Below are positions 17,290 to 25,579 of a DNA stretch of 64,000 nucleotides, piece by piece. This DNA is from Acidimicrobiia bacterium (lineage in GTDB: Bacteria; Actinomycetota; Acidimicrobiia; IMCC26256; PALSA-610). Numbering within the stretch: position 1 is the stretch's first letter; each line of letters starts with the position of its first letter. Below the pieces are notes generated by a model. The model was given only the letters and a program-made list of their open reading frames with translations. It did no database searches and was not told the DNA's origin. Both the position numbers and the translations under genes were made by a program. Where the stretch lies: positions 413,378 to 477,377 of the forward strand of contig JAOSJK010000001.1 of NCBI GenBank assembly GCA_027494135.1, in the 5' to 3' direction.

Positions 17290-18932
17290 CCGCGCGACGA
17301 GCCTCCGACGTCTTCGTCGAGTGCCTGGAGGCCGAGGGCGTCGAGTACGTGTTCGGGATCCCCGGCGAGGAGACGCTGGACCTGAACGATTCATTGGATC
17401 GCTCGTCGATCAACTTCGTGCCGGTTCGGCACGAACAGGCCGGTGCGTACATGGCCGACGTCTGCGGCCGGCTCACCGGCCGCGCCGGCGTATGCCTCGG
17501 CACGCTCGGCCCCGGGGCGACGAACTTGGTCACCGGGGTGGCGGACGCGTTCTTGGATCGGGCCCCCCTTGTGGCTCTGACGGGTCAGGCCGATCTCGAA
17601 CGGATGCACAAGGAGTCGCATCAGTACATCGACGTCGTAAGCGTCCTGCGGCCCGTCACCAAGTGGAACGCTCGAGTCGGCGACCCCGCGATCATCCCCG
17701 AGGCCGTGCGCAAGGCCTTCAAGGTCGCCGAGAGCGAGAAGCCCGGCCCGACGCACCTCGAGCTGCCCGAAGACGTGATGTCTGCCGACCTCGACGCCAG
17801 ACCACTTCCGCGCCGCGACCCCGCGCGGTCGGAGCCGCCCGAGAGCGACCTCTCCGCCGCCGCGGACATCATCCGCTCCGCTCGACATCCCATCGTGCTC
17901 GCCGGCAACGGCGTCGTTCGCAACGGTGCCGCGCCGGCGTTGCGCGCCTTCGCGCGCGCGACCGGAATCCCGGTCGCCGAGACGTTCATGGGAAAGGGCC
18001 TCCTCGACTGCCACGACCCGATGACGCTCGGTGCCGTCGGACTCCAGGCAGGCGACTACGAAATGGCCGGCTTCGACTCCGCGGACGTCGTCGTGGCCGT
18101 CGGCTACGACCTCGTCGAACATGCGCCGCGCATGTGGAATCCCTCGGCTGACAAGGCAATCGTCTGCATCGACACGCTTCCGGCAGAGGTCGACTCCCAC
18201 TTCAGCCCGGCCATCGAGCTCGTCGGTTATCTAAACGTCATCCTCGAACGACTCGTCGTCCATTGCAGTGACATGTCGGCTAACCGCGGTGGCTCGTCGC
18301 GCCTGCGCGACGTCGTGCTGCGCCGGTTCGAACAGGCCGCCGACGATGCCTCGTTCCCGATGCAACCACCGCGAGTGCTGTTCGAGATCCGCCAGGCACT
18401 CGGTCCCCGTGACGTGCTGGTCTCCGACGTCGGGCTGCACAAGCTCTGGATAGGTCGCATGTTTCCGGCGCACGAGCCCAACACCGTGCTCATCGCGAAC
18501 GGTCTCGCCGGCATGGGCTTCGCCGTGCCTGCGGCCATCGCGACGAAGCTGGTGCAGCCTGAGCGGCGAGTAGTCGCGGTCAGTGGCGACGGTGGGTTTC
18601 TCATGAACTGCCAGGAGCTGGAGACCGCGACGCGCCTGCGCACGCCGTTCGTGAACGTCATCTGGGAGGACTGCCAGTTCGGCTCGATCGCCTGGAAGCA
18701 GCAGGCTCGCTTCGGCCGGAACTTCGGTACCGACTTCACGAACCCCGACTTCGTGACGCTCGCCGAGTCCTTCGGGATGCCCGCGTGGCGGTGCGATTCG
18801 CCCGGTGAGCTCGCGGCACGGCTGGACGTCGCGATCAACCTCGACGTTCCCTCGCTCATCGTCGTGCCCATCGACTACTCGATCGATGTGGCGATCGCCG
18901 ACGAGCTGGGCGAGGGGACCGTGCAGACCTGA
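17286..18932 (+). CDS. Acetolactate synthase-like TPP enzyme (AlsS/IlvB type)
   Basis: An intact 548-residue TPP-dependent enzyme. The N-terminal FGIPGEETLDLNDSLD and FVPVRHEQAGAYMAD carry the conserved Glu region, ESHQYIDVVSVLRPVTKW is typical of AlsS-type acetolactate synthases, and the PP motif reads VSGDGGFLMNCQELETATRL. Family members condense pyruvate to acetolactate or decarboxylate related 2-oxo acids. No small regulatory subunit gene is nearby, which fits a catabolic or dedicated form. The ATG at 17,286 overlaps the stop of the upstream gene. The direct coupling to a molybdoenzyme alpha subunit is unusual and suggests a shared pathway rather than branched-chain amino acid synthesis. 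Confidence 0.88.
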   Translation: MTARRASDVFVECLEAEGVEYVFGIPGEETLDLNDSLDRSSINFVPVRHEQAGAYMADVCGRLTGRAGVCLGTLGPGATNLVTGVADAFLDRAPLVALTGQADLERMHKESHQYIDVVSVLRPVTKWNARVGDPAIIPEAVRKAFKVAESEKPGPTHLELPEDVMSADLDARPLPRRDPARSEPPESDLSAAADIIRSARHPIVLAGNGVVRNGAAPALRAFARATGIPVAETFMGKGLLDCHDPMTLGAVGLQAGDYEMAGFDSADVVVAVGYDLVEHAPRMWNPSADKAIVCIDTLPAEVDSHFSPAIELVGYLNVILERLVVHCSDMSANRGGSSRLRDVVLRRFEQAADDASFPMQPPRVLFEIRQALGPRDVLVSDVGLHKLWIGRMFPAHEPNTVLIANGLAGMGFAVPAAIATKLVQPERRVVAVSGDGGFLMNCQELETATRLRTPFVNVIWEDCQFGSIAWKQQARFGRNFGTDFTNPDFVTLAESFGMPAWRCDSPGELAARLDVAINLDVPSLIVVPIDYSIDVAIADELGEGTVQT

Positions 18933-18949
18933 GGGCTCCCCACGGGCAT

Positions 18950-19003
18950 ATATCGACATTCATCGATGCGTCTGTTACTATACGCATCGACGTACATCGA
19001 TAT
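18950..19003 (+). promoter_or_regulatory. arsM promoter with flanking inverted operator
   Basis: TCGACA at 18,953-18,958 and TACTAT at 18,976-18,981 form a -35/-10 pair with a 17-base spacer. Two imperfect inverted arms, at 18,950-18,970 (starting ATATCGACATTCATCGATGC) and 18,983-19,003 (ending ACATCGATAT), flank the -10 element, and each also contains TCGAC-N2-TNCATCGAT-like direct repeats. The layout is that of an ArsR/SmtB-type metalloregulated promoter, but no arsR gene lies in the window. Confidence 0.65.
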
Positions 19004-19040
19004 CCACGGGCAGGCCGTGGATGCAGCAGGGAGGACCGAG

Positions 19041-19799
19041 ATGGCCTACAAGCCGGCTGGCGAGATCAAGGAGCGGGTCCGGCAGCGCTACGCGAACGCG
19101 GCGCTCTCCGTGCAGGTCGCACCGAGCACGGGCGGCTGCTGCGGAGAGCCGGGGCCGGTCGACGCCCGCTGGGGCCTGGGCCGGTACGACGGTGAGGCCG
19201 GCGAGGCTTCCGCGAGGGCGGCGACCGCGTCGCTCGGGTGCGGGAACCCCGTAGCGGTAGCGGAGCTGCGCGAGGGCGACACCGTGCTCGACCTCGGCTC
19301 GGGCGGCGGCCTCGACGTGCTGCTCTCGGCCAGGCGCGTCGGCCCCACCGGGTTCGTCTACGGGCTCGACATGACCGACGAGATGCTGGAGCTGGCCCGA
19401 CAGAACCAGGCCGAGGCAGGCGTGACGAACGTCGAGTTCCGAAAGGGGGAGATCGAAGACATCCCCCTCCCCGACGACTCAGTCGACGTGATCATCTCCA
19501 ACTGCGTCATCAACCTCTCCGCCGACAAGCCGACAGTCTTTCGCGAGGCGCGCCGCGTGCTGCGACCCGGTGGGCGGTTCGCGGTCAGCGACGTGGTGAC
19601 GCTGCGGCCGTTCACCGAGGCCGAGAAGGCCGACCTCGCGTCGTGGACCGGCTGCATCGCCGGTGCGCTCACCGACGACGAGTATCGCGAAGGCCTCCTC
19701 GCGGCAGGATTCAGCGACGTCGAGCTCATCACCAGCCACAGCGTCGGCGACGACGGCGACGACGACGTCATCAGCGCCATCATCCGCGCCCGCGCCTGA
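19041..19799 (+). CDS. arsM: Arsenite S-adenosylmethionine methyltransferase
   Basis: A 252-residue class I SAM methyltransferase of the ArsM family, which methylates arsenite to volatile or less toxic methylarsenicals. The SAM motif is [14 protein letters not shown]. Arsenic-binding cysteines expected for ArsM are present: Cys67 (SLGCGNP), Cys155 ([11 protein letters not shown]) and Cys205 (TGCIAGAL), with an extra pair at Cys33-Cys34. The ATG at 19,041 follows GGGAGGA; a longer upstream frame is rejected because it would cover the promoter. The gene stands alone with its own promoter/operator and ends two bases before a family A palindrome. Confidence 0.93.
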   Translation: MAYKPAGEIKERVRQRYANAALSVQVAPSTGGCCGEPGPVDARWGLGRYDGEAGEASARAATASLGCGNPVAVAELREGDTVLDLGSGGGLDVLLSARRVGPTGFVYGLDMTDEMLELARQNQAEAGVTNVEFRKGEIEDIPLPDDSVDVIISNCVINLSADKPTVFREARRVLRPGGRFAVSDVVTLRPFTEAEKADLASWTGCIAGALTDDEYREGLLAAGFSDVELITSHSVGDDGDDDVISAIIRARA

Positions 19800-19801
19800 C
19801 C

Positions 19802-19868
19802 CCCGTCGGTGTTTTGGCGTCAGAAACTCGCGGTAGTCGCGAGGAAGTGACGCCAAAACACCGACGGG
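19802..19868. repeat. Palindromic repeat, family A, second copy
   Basis: The arms (21 bases, starting CCCGTCGGTGTTTTGGCGTC) pair perfectly. Inside, CTCGCG/CGCGAG forms a second stem around GTAGT. The element fills the whole 69-base gap between the stops of the convergent arsM and acyl-CoA dehydrogenase genes. The interior is the same as in the copy at 7327-7384, whereas the distal arm bases differ and remain paired, a sign of compensatory change. It probably acts as a bidirectional terminator. Confidence 0.85.
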
Positions 19869-21059
19869 TCAGGGGGTGGTGCGCTCCTGGGCAATGGACT
19901 CCATGATCTCGAAGCGGTTGATCTGGTTGGTGCCCTCGTAGATCTGGCAGAGCTTCGCGTCTCGCAGCAGCTTCTCCACGCCGTACTCGTGGATGTAGCC
20001 GTGCCCGCCCATCACCTGGATCGCGTCGGTCGCGTTCGCGACGGCTGCGTCGCCGGCGAACGTCTTGGCCATCGACGAGAGCTTCAGCGACGGCGCACCC
20101 CGGGCGACCGCCTCGGCAGCGTTCATCGCCAGCCCACGCGCCGCCTCCACGCGGATCGCCATGTCGGCCAGCATTACCTGCATCGCCTGGTGACCGACGA
20201 TCGGCCGCCCACCCTGCACCCGGCCCTCCGCGTACTCCAGCGCCCGTTCGTAGGCAGCCCTCGCGATCCCGAGGCCGATCGCAGCGACCGGGATGCGGCT
20301 CACCGACATGATCACCCGATTGATCGACCAGCCCGCCCCTTCCGCGCCGACGCGGTTCTCCCGCGGAACGAAGACGTCGTCGAAGACGAGCTCCGCAGCC
20401 GGGCTCGCCCTCTGGCCCATCTTGTCGAAGACCTGCCCCACGGAGAACCCCGGCGTGTCACTCGGGACCGCGAGGCAGACGATGCTCTCCCGCATCGGCT
20501 TGTCGGGGTCGAGCCGGCCGAAGACCGTGACGAGCGACGCAATCGACCCGTTCGAGATGAAGATCTTTGTGCCGTTGATCAGGTAGCCGCCGTCGCGCCG
20601 TTCGATACGGGTCCGCATGCGCGCTGTGTCGTCGCCCAAGATGAAGTCGGAACCCATCTCCGGCTCGGTCGCCGCGAGCGCAGCCATCTCCGGGTCGTCG
20701 GTGAGCCACGACTCCACCAGCGGCTTCACGAACCGTTCGAGCAGCGCCGGGTCGAACGACGCCAAGATCGGCGCGAGACCGAGACTCGTCGCCCCGAAGA
20801 GGACTGTGCATCCTGAGCACGCCGCCGCGAGCTCCTCTGTCACGAGTGCGCCGGCCACAGGATCGAGCCCGGTGCCACCCAACGCCTCCGGTAGTGACAT
20901 GCCCATGATCCCCGCCTCACACGCCTCCTTGATCAGAGTGCCACGCTCCGGGCTCTCCGGGTCCTTGTCGAGCAACAGGGCGCGAGGTGCGATCGACCGC
21001 CGTGCGAACTCGCGCGCCCAGTCGCGGGCCTCGATCTGTGCTTCGGTCAGCTCTGTCAC
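19869..21059 (-). CDS. Acyl-CoA dehydrogenase
   Basis: An intact acyl-CoA dehydrogenase of 396 residues. Blocks seen in order: LATEPEMGSDFILGD-type FAD/substrate loop (here AALAATEPEMGSDF), INGTKIFISNG, FDKMGQRASPAAELVFDDV, and the C-terminal IQVMGGHGYIHEYGVEKL with IYEGTNQINRFEIM. The last block is typical of short- and medium-chain enzymes that donate to ETF. The GTG at 21,059 follows GGAGGG with eight bases between, so the upstream in-frame Met is rejected. The gene is divergent from a zinc alcohol dehydrogenase. The 21,060-21,255 gap must hold two promoters, but I see no clear element in it. Confidence 0.93.
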   Translation of the reverse strand: MTELTEAQIEARDWAREFARRSIAPRALLLDKDPESPERGTLIKEACEAGIMGMSLPEALGGTGLDPVAGALVTEELAAACSGCTVLFGATSLGLAPILASFDPALLERFVKPLVESWLTDDPEMAALAATEPEMGSDFILGDDTARMRTRIERRDGGYLINGTKIFISNGSIASLVTVFGRLDPDKPMRESIVCLAVPSDTPGFSVGQVFDKMGQRASPAAELVFDDVFVPRENRVGAEGAGWSINRVIMSVSRIPVAAIGLGIARAAYERALEYAEGRVQGGRPIVGHQAMQVMLADMAIRVEAARGLAMNAAEAVARGAPSLKLSSMAKTFAGDAAVANATDAIQVMGGHGYIHEYGVEKLLRDAKLCQIYEGTNQINRFEIMESIAQERTTP

Positions 21060-21255
21060 GTTCGCGCCCTCCGGTCGATCCTCCTCGATGCCACTGAGCC
21101 TCTGTCGCGTGGGTCGTCGCGCCGGAGCCGTTCTGCATCGGGACGATCCTGCGCCAGAGACGCACGACTGTCCGGTCATCCTATGTACGCTCGGCGTTCC
21201 AGCAACGGAGAGAGACGGTACGCCTGTCGGAAACCGCTACCAGGACGGAGTAGCA

Positions 21256-22311
21256 ATGTCGACATCGATGCGGGCAGTCCGATGGCACGGCCCACCCGAG
21301 GGCCTGCGCGTAGACGACCTCCCGCGCCCCGAGGCCGGCCCGGACGACGTCGTGGTGCGCGTCGCGGCGTGTGGAATCTGCGGCTCCGACGTCCACTTCC
21401 TCGAAGGTATGCCGGTTCCCGGGGCGTCCCCCTCACCCTCGGACACGAGCCCGCCGGCGTGATCGAGTCGGTCGGCGACGGCGTCGTCGACTGGTCGGTC
21501 GGCGACCGCGTCGCGATCACACTCGGGTCCGGGTGCGGCTCATGCCGCACTTGCCGGATGGGCCATCCGAACGCGTGCCCGGCGCTGATAGCCCCGGGCC
21601 TCCACATCGACGGTGCGTACGCGGAGGCGATCCGTGTACCGGCGTCGACTCTCGTTCGCGTCCCCGACGGCGTCTCTCTAGCTGCGGCCGCCGTGGCGAC
21701 GGACTGCGTCGCCTCGCCTTACCACGGCTTGAAGTGCCGGGGACGAGTCATGCCGGGTGAGCAGGTGGTTGTCGTCGGCGTCGGCGGCCTCGGCTCGCAG
21801 GCGGTCAAGCTCGCGAAGGTCCTCGGCGCCGAACAGGTCGTAGCCGTTGACCGCTCGGAGACCGCGCTCGCACGCGCCGCTGCCAACGGCGCCGACACGA
21901 CGGTGCTCGTGCGCGATGGGGTTGACCCGGTGGCCGAGATCCGCGCCGCGTGCGACGGTGGAGGACCTGAGGTGGCGATCGAGTGCGTGGGCGTACCCGA
22001 GACCGTCTCGATCGGATTCCGCAGCCTCATCCCCGGCGGGCGCCTCGTCATCGTCGGCGTCGGGATGGCTCCCCCGCCGATCGACCTACCTCAGGCGCTC
22101 TTCTCCCTCTGGGAGCTCTCCGTCATCGGCACCTTCCGGGTCGCACAAGGAAGACCTCGAGGAGATCCTGCAGATGCAGGCCGACGGCGTCATCGACATC
22201 GACGCCTCGATCTCACACCGCGTCGACCTCGACGGCGTACCCGGCGGACTCGAGATGCTCCGCACCCGAACCGACGAGCCCCAACGCATCGTGATGGAGA
22301 TCCCGCTGTAG
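21256..22311 (+). CDS. Zinc-dependent alcohol dehydrogenase (MDR family), two frameshifts
   Basis: A medium-chain dehydrogenase of about 351 residues that would oxidise an alcohol with NAD(P)+. The catalytic zinc region is CGICGSDVHFLEG and GHEPAGVIESVGDGV; the structural zinc loop GSGCGSCRTCRMGHPNAC has four cysteines; the nucleotide-binding motif is VVGVGGLGSQAVKLAK. The ATG at 21,256 follows ACGGAG. A G is missing from GGGG near 21,420 (restored: VPGGVPLTLGHEPAG), and an extra G sits near 22,137 (corrected: GTFRSHKEDLEEIL). Its likely partners are the neighbouring acyl-CoA genes, but the substrate is unknown. Confidence 0.9.
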
Positions 22312-22487
22312 AGACCGGTCGCGTCGGGCCCGGGTTCGGGCGTAGTCGGCGCTCTTCCGGTCGGTTCTGGATGCCGACACGCTGGGCAAGTGCGATCAGA
22401 TCGACCCACCAGACAGACGCTCCGCAACCGACAAGCCCCGGGTCGCGAGCTGTGGGGCCTCGCCCGATGCGCGGCGCCGAGCCCGCG

Positions 22488-23233
22488 TCAGTCGCTGTCG
22501 TCGAGGCTCTTCACCGCCGCTGTCAGCTCAGCAATGTCCGAGTACCCCTCGGGTTCCACAGCCGGCCCGTAGGCCACGAGACGAACCCGCCGGCTGTCGT
22601 CCACCATCAGACCGTCGACCGCGTACCACGCTCCTGAACCATCTCCATCGGCTGATGCCGCCGCTGATGTGCTCTGCGCCAGGAAGACGACGGCGGTCGC
22701 TCCGACCGGGTTGCCCTTGACGTGTTCCGCTACGTCGCGCGTGGCTGCATCGAGGAACTTCGGATCGCCCCACCAGGCTTGGATGTCCCAGATCACAACG
22801 TCGCCGGGCTCGGCCCCCGCTCCGTTCAGAACCTCCTCGACGTGCAGGCGTACGCGTAGGGCGACCTTGCCGACTGCAGTCTCGAGTCCGGGATCCGGCT
22901 GCCAGGTGGACGTGACGATCTCGGTGCCCGTGACGTCGGCCTTCACGACAAGCGACGACCGCGCGGCAGCATCCGCGACGTCGTTCGGTGGAGGCGCCAG
23001 TCGCGTCGTCTCCTGATCGAGAGAGAGAGCACGTCACTCCAGAACTCCGACACATCAAGTACGCCCGAGGCCTCCGACACCGGGGCCTGTCCCGAGGTAG
23101 TCGTTACCGAGTCGGTGTCAACGCCTGCTCCAACGTCAACCGGACGCACGTCATCAGCCGTGCTGCAGCCAACGGAACCAACCGCAACCGCGCAACCGAC
23201 GGCTGCGACTCGTGCTCGCGACCTCACGGACAT
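22488..23233 (-). CDS. Predicted lipoprotein, one frameshift
   Basis: A lipoprotein of roughly 245 residues. It starts MSVRSRARVAAVGCAVAVGS and continues to the lipobox VGSVGC, so it should be lipidated and held on the outer face of the membrane. The mature part has a Ser/Thr-rich linker followed by a globular domain (VKADVTGTEIVTSTW, VVIWDIQAWWGDPKFL). I do not recognise the domain. The ATG at 23,233 follows GGAGG. The frame breaks at a CT dinucleotide run near 23,020; removing one CT gives SDVLSLDQETTRLAPPPND. It stands apart from the adenylate-forming gene by about 180 bases without obvious features. Confidence 0.75.
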
Positions 23234-23411
23234 CGCGCCTCCGTCTACGTCAGGTACTCCTCTGTGGGATACGTGGTGGTCCCCATAGACAAGGTATGCC
23301 CACCAGTTCGACACGACGTCCGGGTTCACCCACGCGGAGCTCATGGCTCCGGGCCCGGACCCTGTTTGGACGACAGCGGTCGCCAGGGCTCCGCTCAGGT
23401 CCAAACCGGGG

Positions 23412-24482
23412 CTAGAAGCCGTCGGGGAGGAGGTAGATCATGCCGTTGGCATCGGACGACGCGATGACGCCGGTGACGAAGCGGTCGTCGCGGAAGCGAT
23501 CGGCGTTGGCGCCGCCCTCGTATCCGACGGTGAGCATCGGCGAGTAGACGGTGACCATCGCCGACTCCACCAGCTCCCACAGCGTCTGAACCGGGGTGAA
23601 GGAGCGCGGGTCGACGGGCACGACATGGGCATTGGTCATGGGGATGCCGATCGCCTCGTCGATGTACCACGACGGATGCGCCGTGAAGATCGGGCCGGTC
23701 TCGGGCATCCCGAACGTGGTGAGAGCGGGGCACTCGAACATCTTCGCGACACGCCGTCGCTGGTCCGGGTCGAACATCCCCCCGGTAGACAGGACAAGGC
23801 TGCCGAGCACGCCACGCACGGCCTTCACGTCGCGCTTCGCCTCCCTGCTCGCCTGGTAGGCGGAGCCGAGATCGGTGAACGCAGTGCCGACACCCTCGCG
23901 AACGACGTACTCGAGCGCGCCCTCACCGGCGGGGGCGAGGACCAGAGGAGCGCCCGCTGCCAGCGCGGTCGTGACGCCGTAGATGCCCTCCCACGACCCG
24001 AGCCCGAACGTCGACAGCCACGGTCGCTCCGCTCCGACCTGCAGGAAGGAACCGAGCGACAGAGCACCCGCCAGGAGGCCCCGCTGGGAGTGCAACGCGA
24101 TCGCGTCGCGCGCAGCAAGGCCGACTACGGCCCCGCGCAGATCGGAGACCGCGTCGCCGCCGACTGCGGCGGCACCCGCGGCATCGAAGCGCACCGGAGT
24201 CCCCGCACCGAGGGCGCCGAGGAACGCGACGACACCCGCGACCGAGGGGGTGGGCGACGACATCGCAGCCGCGTCGGGCGTGGCCGACGCTTCGGCGACC
24301 CGTGCGGCGAGCTGAGCGTTCGTGAGGCGCTCAGAGGCGTCTACGACCGCCAGCCCGTCGGGATCGCGGCGGGCGCGGCGCTCCACGAGCAGCTCTGGGA
24401 GGCTGAACGGTGGCACACCGACGACACGCGGCACGCGCGCCGGCCAGTACCACGACGGTGTGATGGCGATGGTCTTGGGCAT
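23412..24482 (-). CDS. Degenerate adenylate-forming (AMP-binding) protein
   Basis: A 356-residue relative of acyl-CoA synthetases that is about 150 residues shorter than the norm. The N-terminal LLVERRARRDPDGLAVVDAS and the A5-like FGMPETGPIFTAHPSW with GIPMTNAHVVPVD identify the fold. The P-loop (TSGTTGxPK) is missing; its place reads STFGLGSWEGIYGVTTA. The frame also ends before the C-terminal domain with the catalytic lysine. Adenylation is therefore unlikely; a binding or regulatory role is possible. It is the last gene of the mobB-alpha 3 operon, 14 bases after the second membrane gene. The ATG at 24,482 is the start. Confidence 0.75.
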   Translation of the reverse strand: MPKTIAITPSWYWPARVPRVVGVPPFSLPELLVERRARRDPDGLAVVDASERLTNAQLAARVAEASATPDAAAMSSPTPSVAGVVAFLGALGAGTPVRFDAAGAAAVGGDAVSDLRGAVVGLAARDAIALHSQRGLLAGALSLGSFLQVGAERPWLSTFGLGSWEGIYGVTTALAAGAPLVLAPAGEGALEYVVREGVGTAFTDLGSAYQASREAKRDVKAVRGVLGSLVLSTGGMFDPDQRRRVAKMFECPALTTFGMPETGPIFTAHPSWYIDEAIGIPMTNAHVVPVDPRSFTPVQTLWELVESAMVTVYSPMLTVGYEGGANADRFRDDRFVTGVIASSDANGMIYLLPDGF

Positions 24483-24496
24483 CTAGTGCTCCCCCG

Positions 24497-25002
24497 TCAG
24501 AGAATTCCGCCCTGCGGCAGTGAGGCCACAAGGAGCGTGGCGACGAGCGCTACCGCGAGCTCCGATCGCAGTATCAGGTCCATGCGCCGGATGGCCCGAC
24601 CTACCTCGGCCCGCGCCGCGCGCGACCGTCGGGATCGAGATGACTCGGCATCCTCACGTGCAGAGAAGGATGCGCGAAGAACGCCATCGAGCCGACGAGT
24701 GCCACGAGCAGGACCCAGCAGATCACGAGCGCAATTATCGTCCGCCCGAGCTGCGTCGAGAACGTCAACGCCTGCGGCGAGCGTCCGGGGAGCAAGGTGA
24801 GCGACGTCGCGGCGATCAAAGAGAGCATCGCGAGCGCGACCCACCGGTAGCGGCGACCCATGATCTGACAAGCGACGCCGATCTGCGACATCGGCATGTG
24901 CTCCTGCGCCGGCCGCCAGACGAGCTCCATCACGAGCGCGCCGCCCAGGTACACCGACCACGCCAGGAGCTCCAGGTACCACGCGAGAAGTGTCCACGAC
25001 AC
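24497..25002 (-). CDS. CopD-like membrane protein 2, one frameshift
   Basis: A small polytopic membrane protein (about 168 residues, four helices) that is a paralogue of the adjacent gene. Helix 1 reads LLAWYLELLAWSVYLGGALV and is followed by MELVWRPAQEHMPM; the last helix is LAVALVATLLVASL. The first-helix His of the neighbour (YLHLIS) is Glu here (YLELLA), so a haem or metal ligand may be lost. One base is missing in the GC-repeat near 24,615, which separates the first three helices from the C-terminal one. The GTG at 25,002 lies three bases after the stop of the upstream gene. Confidence 0.7.
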
Positions 25003-25005
25003 GCC

Positions 25006-25579
25006 TCAGAGCAGGCCCGTGAGGCCCGTGAGCGCCACTGCGGTGAAGATACCGCCGCCCTTCAGGAGACCGGCGCCGAGTAGCGGGATGAACAGGGCGA
25101 TCCCCAGGTCGATGCGGGTTATCCAGGTGATGTAGCGCGCCGCCTTGATCATCTCCTGCTGCTTGGCCTGGACCTGCTGCGCACCCACCTGAGCCTTCAT
25201 CTTGCCGGCGAGCTTCGGCCTGAGGACGAACGTCATGATCGCACCGTTGATCACCAGCACGAACCACAGGGCGATCATCAGGATCTGCGTCCACCCGTAC
25301 GACGATTCGAACGCGTTCTTCCCCCGTCAGCACCAAGTCTTCGGTGCCCTTGTAGTACGCCTGCATGATGCCGCTGACCAGAAGGAGGCCGAGCGCGCTC
25401 CACACGATCACGAGGAACTTGTCGGCCGTCTTCTGCCCCATGACCTGGGCCTGCGCCGGCGGGATCGCCTTCTGTGCTGGTCCGACGACGAACTCCATGA
25501 CAAGGGAGCCGCCGACGTACGACGCCATCGAGATGAGGTGGAGGTACGTCGCGCTGATCCCCCACCAGTAGGTCTTCAT
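25006..25579 (-). CDS. CopD-like membrane protein 1, one frameshift
   Basis: A membrane protein of about 190 residues with four predicted helices, related in layout to CopD/DUF4149-type proteins. Helix 1 has ATYLHLISMASYVGGSLVME, with a His that could bind haem or metal. Helix 2 is VIVWSALGLLLVSGI, helix 3 ALWFVLVINGAIMTFVL and helix 4 LGIALFIPLLGAGLL. An extra G in GGGGG at 25,321-25,325 breaks the frame; correction gives VLTGKNAFESSYGWTQILMI. The start lies directly after the nitroreductase-like stop. In this operon it may receive or supply electrons for the molybdoenzyme, by analogy with membrane haem subunits of other systems; this is inference only. Confidence 0.75.

Noticed and set aside
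18966-19040. Upstream ATG extending ArsM by 25 residues
   Set aside because: The extension would be encoded by the -10 element and operator; the ATG at 19,041 has a good ribosome-binding site and matches ArsM length.
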